Source: M55B165 sp051744245
GTDB taxonomy: Bacteria > Actinomycetota > Humimicrobiia > Humimicrobiales > Humimicrobiaceae
Direction: 5' to 3'
DNA length: 9,056 bases
Assembly: GCA_051744245.1 (NCBI GenBank)
Contig: JBNJCV010000067.1
Coordinates: 1-9,056, forward strand
The notes beneath the pieces are model-generated. The model searched no databases. It was not told the origin of the DNA and saw only the letters and a list, made by a program, of their open reading frames with translations. The stretch's first letter is position 1, and each line of letters starts with the position of its first letter. The translations under genes were made by a program, and so were the position numbers. Below, piece by piece: positions 6,637-9,056 of the stretch.

Positions 6637-7140
6637 TTAGATTTTTTCTACCTCTTTTAAGCTATCTTCTATAATTTTTTTATGGTCCTTTTTAGAAATG
6701 CTTTTAGATATCATCTTCTCAGCTACATCCAATGAAATCTCTACAATTCTATCCCTGATTTCTTCCAATGATTTCTCTTTTTCCCTATCTATTTCCTCTC
6801 TAGCATCCCTTAATAATTCCCTGGCTTTCTCCCTGGCTTCCTTCTCTATATCTTTCTTTATCTTCTGGGCCTCAGCCTTGCTGTCTTCAATTATCCTTTT
6901 TGCCTTTTCCCATTCTTTTTCTAGTTCTTTCTTTTGCTTATCCAATATCTCCTGGGCTTCTTCTTTTTGCCTCTCAGCATCATCAATCTTTTCCCTTATC
7001 TTCTCTTGTCTTTTACCTGTGATATTGTTGATAGGCTTGAAGGCAAATTTCCATAACACCAATACCAAAATTCCAAAAACAATTATGGACCAAAAGATGG
7101 TGCTAGCCATGGGATTTATAATTTGTAGCACTTCTTCCAA
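6637..7140 (-). CDS. atpF: ATP synthase b subunit
   Basis: Subunit b is the peripheral stalk. The 167-residue product has one N-terminal membrane helix (about 12-32, 'STIFWSIIVFGILVLVLW'), then the conserved step to the cytoplasm ('KFAFKPINNITGKRQEKI') and a long Lys/Glu-rich coiled coil (about 45-140) ending in a delta-binding C-terminus. The start is a TTG at 7140: the ribosome site AAAGAGGTG stands 7 nt before it, and the next ATG (codon 11) would trim residues just before the membrane helix and lacks a ribosome site. The gap from atpE is 25 nt. Only one b gene is present and no b' paralogue, so a b homodimer is expected. Confidence 0.95.
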   Translation of the reverse strand: MEEVLQIINPMASTIFWSIIVFGILVLVLWKFAFKPINNITGKRQEKIREKIDDAERQKEEAQEILDKQKKELEKEWEKAKRIIEDSKAEAQKIKKDIEKEAREKARELLRDAREEIDREKEKSLEEIRDRIVEISLDVAEKMISKSISKKDHKKIIEDSLKEVEKI

Positions 7141-7165
7141 TTTCTCACACCTCTTTAAATTAAAC

Positions 7166-7396
7166 CTAAGTCACAAAAATCAACAGAAAAGCTATAACTA
7201 ATGCATAAAGGGCAATGGCTTCCGCAAAAGCTATCCCTATAAACATTGCAGTCTGTATCTGTCCTGCTGCCTCAGGCTGCCTTGCTATTCCATCCAGGGC
7301 TTTCCCCACCAAATTTCCAATAGCAAGCGCCGGGCCTATTGCCCCTATGCCTATTGCAAAACCTGCTGCTAAAACTGCAGCCGTATGAGCATCCAT
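7166..7396 (-). CDS. atpE: ATP synthase c subunit (ring proteolipid)
   Basis: The c subunit forms the rotating membrane ring. At 76 residues it is a two-helix hairpin: helix 1 about 5-33, polar loop 'ARQPEA' (38-43), helix 2 about 46-75. E59 in 'AFAEAIALYALV' is the ion-carrying carboxylate. The residue after it is Ala60, and the position equivalent to Gln32 of the sodium-type Ilyobacter ring is Ile26. The Na+ ligands are therefore missing and proton coupling is inferred. The helix 1 glycine motif is AxGxAxAxG (19-27), part glycine, part alanine. ATG 7396 is preceded by AAGGAGGA, the only full consensus ribosome site in the operon, which fits the need for many copies of c. Confidence 0.97.
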   Translation of the reverse strand: MDAHTAAVLAAGFAIGIGAIGPALAIGNLVGKALDGIARQPEAAGQIQTAMFIGIAFAEAIALYALVIAFLLIFVT

Positions 7397-7401
7397 TTAT
7401 A

Positions 7402-7409
7402 TCCTCCTT
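7402..7409 (-). promoter_or_regulatory. Consensus Shine-Dalgarno of atpE
   Basis: AAGGAGGA lies five bases before the atpE ATG. The other atp genes have partial sites (such as AGAGGG, AGAGGTG and AGGGGTGG). This difference is consistent with extra translation of the c subunit within a shared transcript. Confidence 0.8.
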
Positions 7410-7411
7410 AA

Positions 7412-8164
7412 CTAATGCTTTTCACTTATTGCCTCGCCAATGTACATTGAAGAAAGTACAGCAAAAATATAGGCCTGTATGGCCCCTACAAAAATCTCAA
7501 ATACATTCATAGCCACAGCAAAAGGAACTGAAGCCAAAGCTATGAAATAGTTTTTAAAATATATTATCAGACCTAGCGTTACAAAAATAATTACATGGCC
7601 TGCAAGCATGTTTGCAAATAACCTTAGAAACATGGAAAAGGGTTTGGCCACCTCGCTGACGATCTCAATGGGCACCACAATTACATACATCCAGGAAGGG
7701 ACCGCAGATGGCGCAAAAGTTCTTACCATGCCCCTGAAGCCGTTTTGTACCACATTGGTAATTTGCACCGTAAAAAACACAATAACTGCCAAAGTCAGGG
7801 GGACTACGGGGTTGGCAGTGGGTATATATACGCCTGGTATGAGACCGATTAGGTTATTGGATAGCACAAACACAAAAATACCTGCCACAAACGGCCACCA
7901 CTTATCCCCAGCTTTCTTTCCCATCATATTATATACCAGGTACTTTTTTATAAAGTATATGATAAACTCGGCTACTGTTTGCCGCTTGCCGGGAATAATT
8001 TTTGGCCTCATGACCAGAAAGTAAAATAAGGCAAAGGAAAGAACTGCTGCTCCTGCCATGGAAACCGTAAGGTTGGTAATGGATATATCAATTCCAAATA
8101 CCTTTATGGGCACGAGCACCTTAAGGTGAAAATGCTCCAGGACTTTAAAGGTTCCTTCCTCCAC
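7412..8164 (-). CDS. atpB: ATP synthase a subunit
   Basis: Subunit a is the membrane stator that forms the two proton half-channels next to the c-ring. The 250-residue product has about five to six membrane segments (near 31-52, 90-112, 118-140, 160-175, 183-203, 207-245). The essential arginine is R181 in 'FLRLFANMLAGH'. Q230 in 'FEIFVGAIQAYIF' is the conserved partner glutamine. H190 and E223 stand where E. coli has Glu219 and His245, the well-known reciprocal exchange. The start is GTG 8164, with AGGAAGGG about 7-8 nt upstream, overlapping the stop of the AtpI-like gene. The gap from that gene is 12 nt, and to atpE 15 nt. Confidence 0.97.
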   Translation of the reverse strand: MEEGTFKVLEHFHLKVLVPIKVFGIDISITNLTVSMAGAAVLSFALFYFLVMRPKIIPGKRQTVAEFIIYFIKKYLVYNMMGKKAGDKWWPFVAGIFVFVLSNNLIGLIPGVYIPTANPVVPLTLAVIVFFTVQITNVVQNGFRGMVRTFAPSAVPSWMYVIVVPIEIVSEVAKPFSMFLRLFANMLAGHVIIFVTLGLIIYFKNYFIALASVPFAVAMNVFEIFVGAIQAYIFAVLSSMYIGEAISEKH

Positions 8165-8176
8165 CGGTTTCCCTTC

Positions 8177-8557
8177 CTATTTTCTAAAAATCATTCCCTT
8201 ATAGATTATAATAATCTCAAGGCCTAAAAACATTGTAAACAATATGGCAAAAGATATAAAGAAAGCTGAAATATTAACCGGGACAAACATGGTGATGATA
8301 AAAAACATTATCCCCAAAAATACAAGCTTTCCGTAAAAAACAAAAGTTGTAAGCTGCAAAGCTTTCCTGTCCTGCTTCTTGTATATATACCGGTAAATAT
8401 AAATGGTGGCCACAAACAAGCCGTAAACTAATATTTCACTCAGAAGGACAGATAAAAATAACTCCCGGTAGAACATAAAAAAGACTATTATGGCCGCCAG
8501 AACTAACAAGACTCCGCTAATAATATTAACTTTAGAAGTTAGGTCTAGCTTTGCCAT
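8177..8557 (-). CDS. AtpI-like membrane protein
   Basis: This 126-residue protein has four predicted membrane helices (about 11-30, 33-55, 70-91, 95-119), with a basic loop 'YKKQDRKALQ' between the second and third and a short basic tail 'YKGMIFRK'. Its size, topology and place immediately before atpB match the ATP synthase I family, which helps assemble the c-ring or supports Mg2+ uptake in some species. Sequence identity in this family is low, so the call rests mostly on topology and position. ATG 8557 begins 4 nt after the comEB stop and has no clear ribosome site, which suggests coupled translation. An unrelated four-helix membrane protein is the main alternative. Confidence 0.68.
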   Translation of the reverse strand: MAKLDLTSKVNIISGVLLVLAAIIVFFMFYRELFLSVLLSEILVYGLFVATIYIYRYIYKKQDRKALQLTTFVFYGKLVFLGIMFFIITMFVPVNISAFFISFAILFTMFLGLEIIIIYKGMIFRK

Positions 8558-8561
8558 AAGC

Positions 8562-9017
8562 TTACAAGTCCAGCTTTATAATCTCTATTCCTGCTTCCTT
8601 TAGCAAGTCCATTGCCAGGCGGTCAGGATAACTTTCAGTATGGTAAATTGCCCTTATCCCGCTATTTATGATCATCTTGGCACACATAACACATGGCTGG
8701 GTAGTGCTATAGATAACGCTTTCCTTAATTTGTACCCCGTGGTATGCAGCCTGCAGGATTGCATTCTGCTCCGCGTGCAATCCCCTGCAAATTTCATGCC
8801 GCTGGCCGGAAGGTATGCCCAGTTCCTGTCTTAAGCAGGTGCCAATTTCAAGGCAATTTTCTACTCCCATGGGTGCTCCGTTATAGCCCGTGGTAAGTAT
8901 CCTCTTATTCTTGACCAAAATAGCGCCCACTTTCCGGCGGAGGCAAGTTGACCTGGTTGCTACCTGCCTGGTTATTGAAATAAAGTACTCATCCCAACTG
9001 GGACGCTGATCATTCAT
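8562..9017 (-). CDS. comEB: Deoxycytidylate (dCMP) deaminase, ComEB type
   Basis: This cytoplasmic zinc enzyme deaminates dCMP to dUMP, feeding thymidylate synthesis. The 151-residue product has the full cytidine deaminase-fold signature: H81-A-E83 in 'LHAEQNAI', with E83 the proton-shuttling glutamate, and P108-C109-V-M-C112 as remaining zinc ligands. The dCMP deaminase features 'RPSWDEYF' at the N-terminus, 'RKVGAILV' and 'TGYNGAPMG' are also present. Extra cysteines (C25, C55, C61, C77) may form the second structural zinc site known in some members (inference). ATG 9017 follows AGGAAAG. The name ComEB comes from the Bacillus competence locus; no competence gene is visible here. It is probably the first visible gene of the transcript that continues into the atp operon. 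Confidence 0.93.
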   Translation of the reverse strand: MNDQRPSWDEYFISITRQVATRSTCLRRKVGAILVKNKRILTTGYNGAPMGVENCLEIGTCLRQELGIPSGQRHEICRGLHAEQNAILQAAYHGVQIKESVIYSTTQPCVMCAKMIINSGIRAIYHTESYPDRLAMDLLKEAGIEIIKLDL

Positions 9018-9056
9018 ATACTTTCCTAGGGGTAATGTTTAATATAAGAATTAATT

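Noticed and set aside
6698..7201. Open frame of 167 codons on the plus strand opposite atpF
   Set aside because: The Ser-rich, Phe-rich composition is the complement of Lys/Glu-rich coiled-coil codons; not a gene.
9018..9056. Promoter for comEB in the last 39 bases
   Set aside because: TATATT-like bases occur but no -35 is visible before the window ends, and upstream genes probably share the transcript.

Overview
The window is dominated by a complete F-type (F1Fo) ATP synthase operon on the minus strand. Reading in the direction of transcription, the genes are: comEB-type dCMP deaminase (9017-8562), an AtpI-like membrane protein (8557-8177), then atpB (a), atpE (c), atpF (b), atpH (delta), atpA (alpha), atpG (gamma), atpD (beta) and atpC (epsilon), ending at 1795. 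Junctions are 0-25 nt or overlapping, so this looks like one transcript that enters from beyond the right edge. Together the eight structural subunits make a full synthase: a proton-type c-ring and the a subunit in the membrane, the b-delta stator, and the alpha3-beta3-gamma-epsilon head. All catalytic residues of beta are intact. The non-catalytic P-loop of alpha is unusual.

Left of the operon is a 341-nt gap (1454-1794). It holds a probable terminator for atpC, a 24-codon ORF on the plus strand with a strong ribosome binding site, an AT-rich stretch with two perfect inverted-repeat structures, and a good sigma70/SigA-type promoter. That promoter drives a minus-strand PAS/HD-GYP gene (1453-452), a probable cyclic-di-GMP phosphodiesterase with a Cys/His cluster in its sensor domain. 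The first 420 bases are the 3' end of a plus-strand gene whose start lies outside the window; its product resembles a small bacterial PH-like domain protein.

Organism: clearly bacterial, moderately AT-rich, with consensus Shine-Dalgarno sites and frequent GTG/TTG starts. A dCMP deaminase gene just upstream of the atp operon is an arrangement I associate with Clostridia-like and some deep actinobacterial genomes. The sequence alone does not settle the phylum.

Most of the window is ordinary housekeeping DNA. I found no convincing undescribed system. The items most worth a second look are the altered alpha P-loop, the 24-aa ORF, the inverted repeats at the HD-GYP promoter, the PAS Cys/His cluster and the alanine-substituted c-subunit glycine motif.
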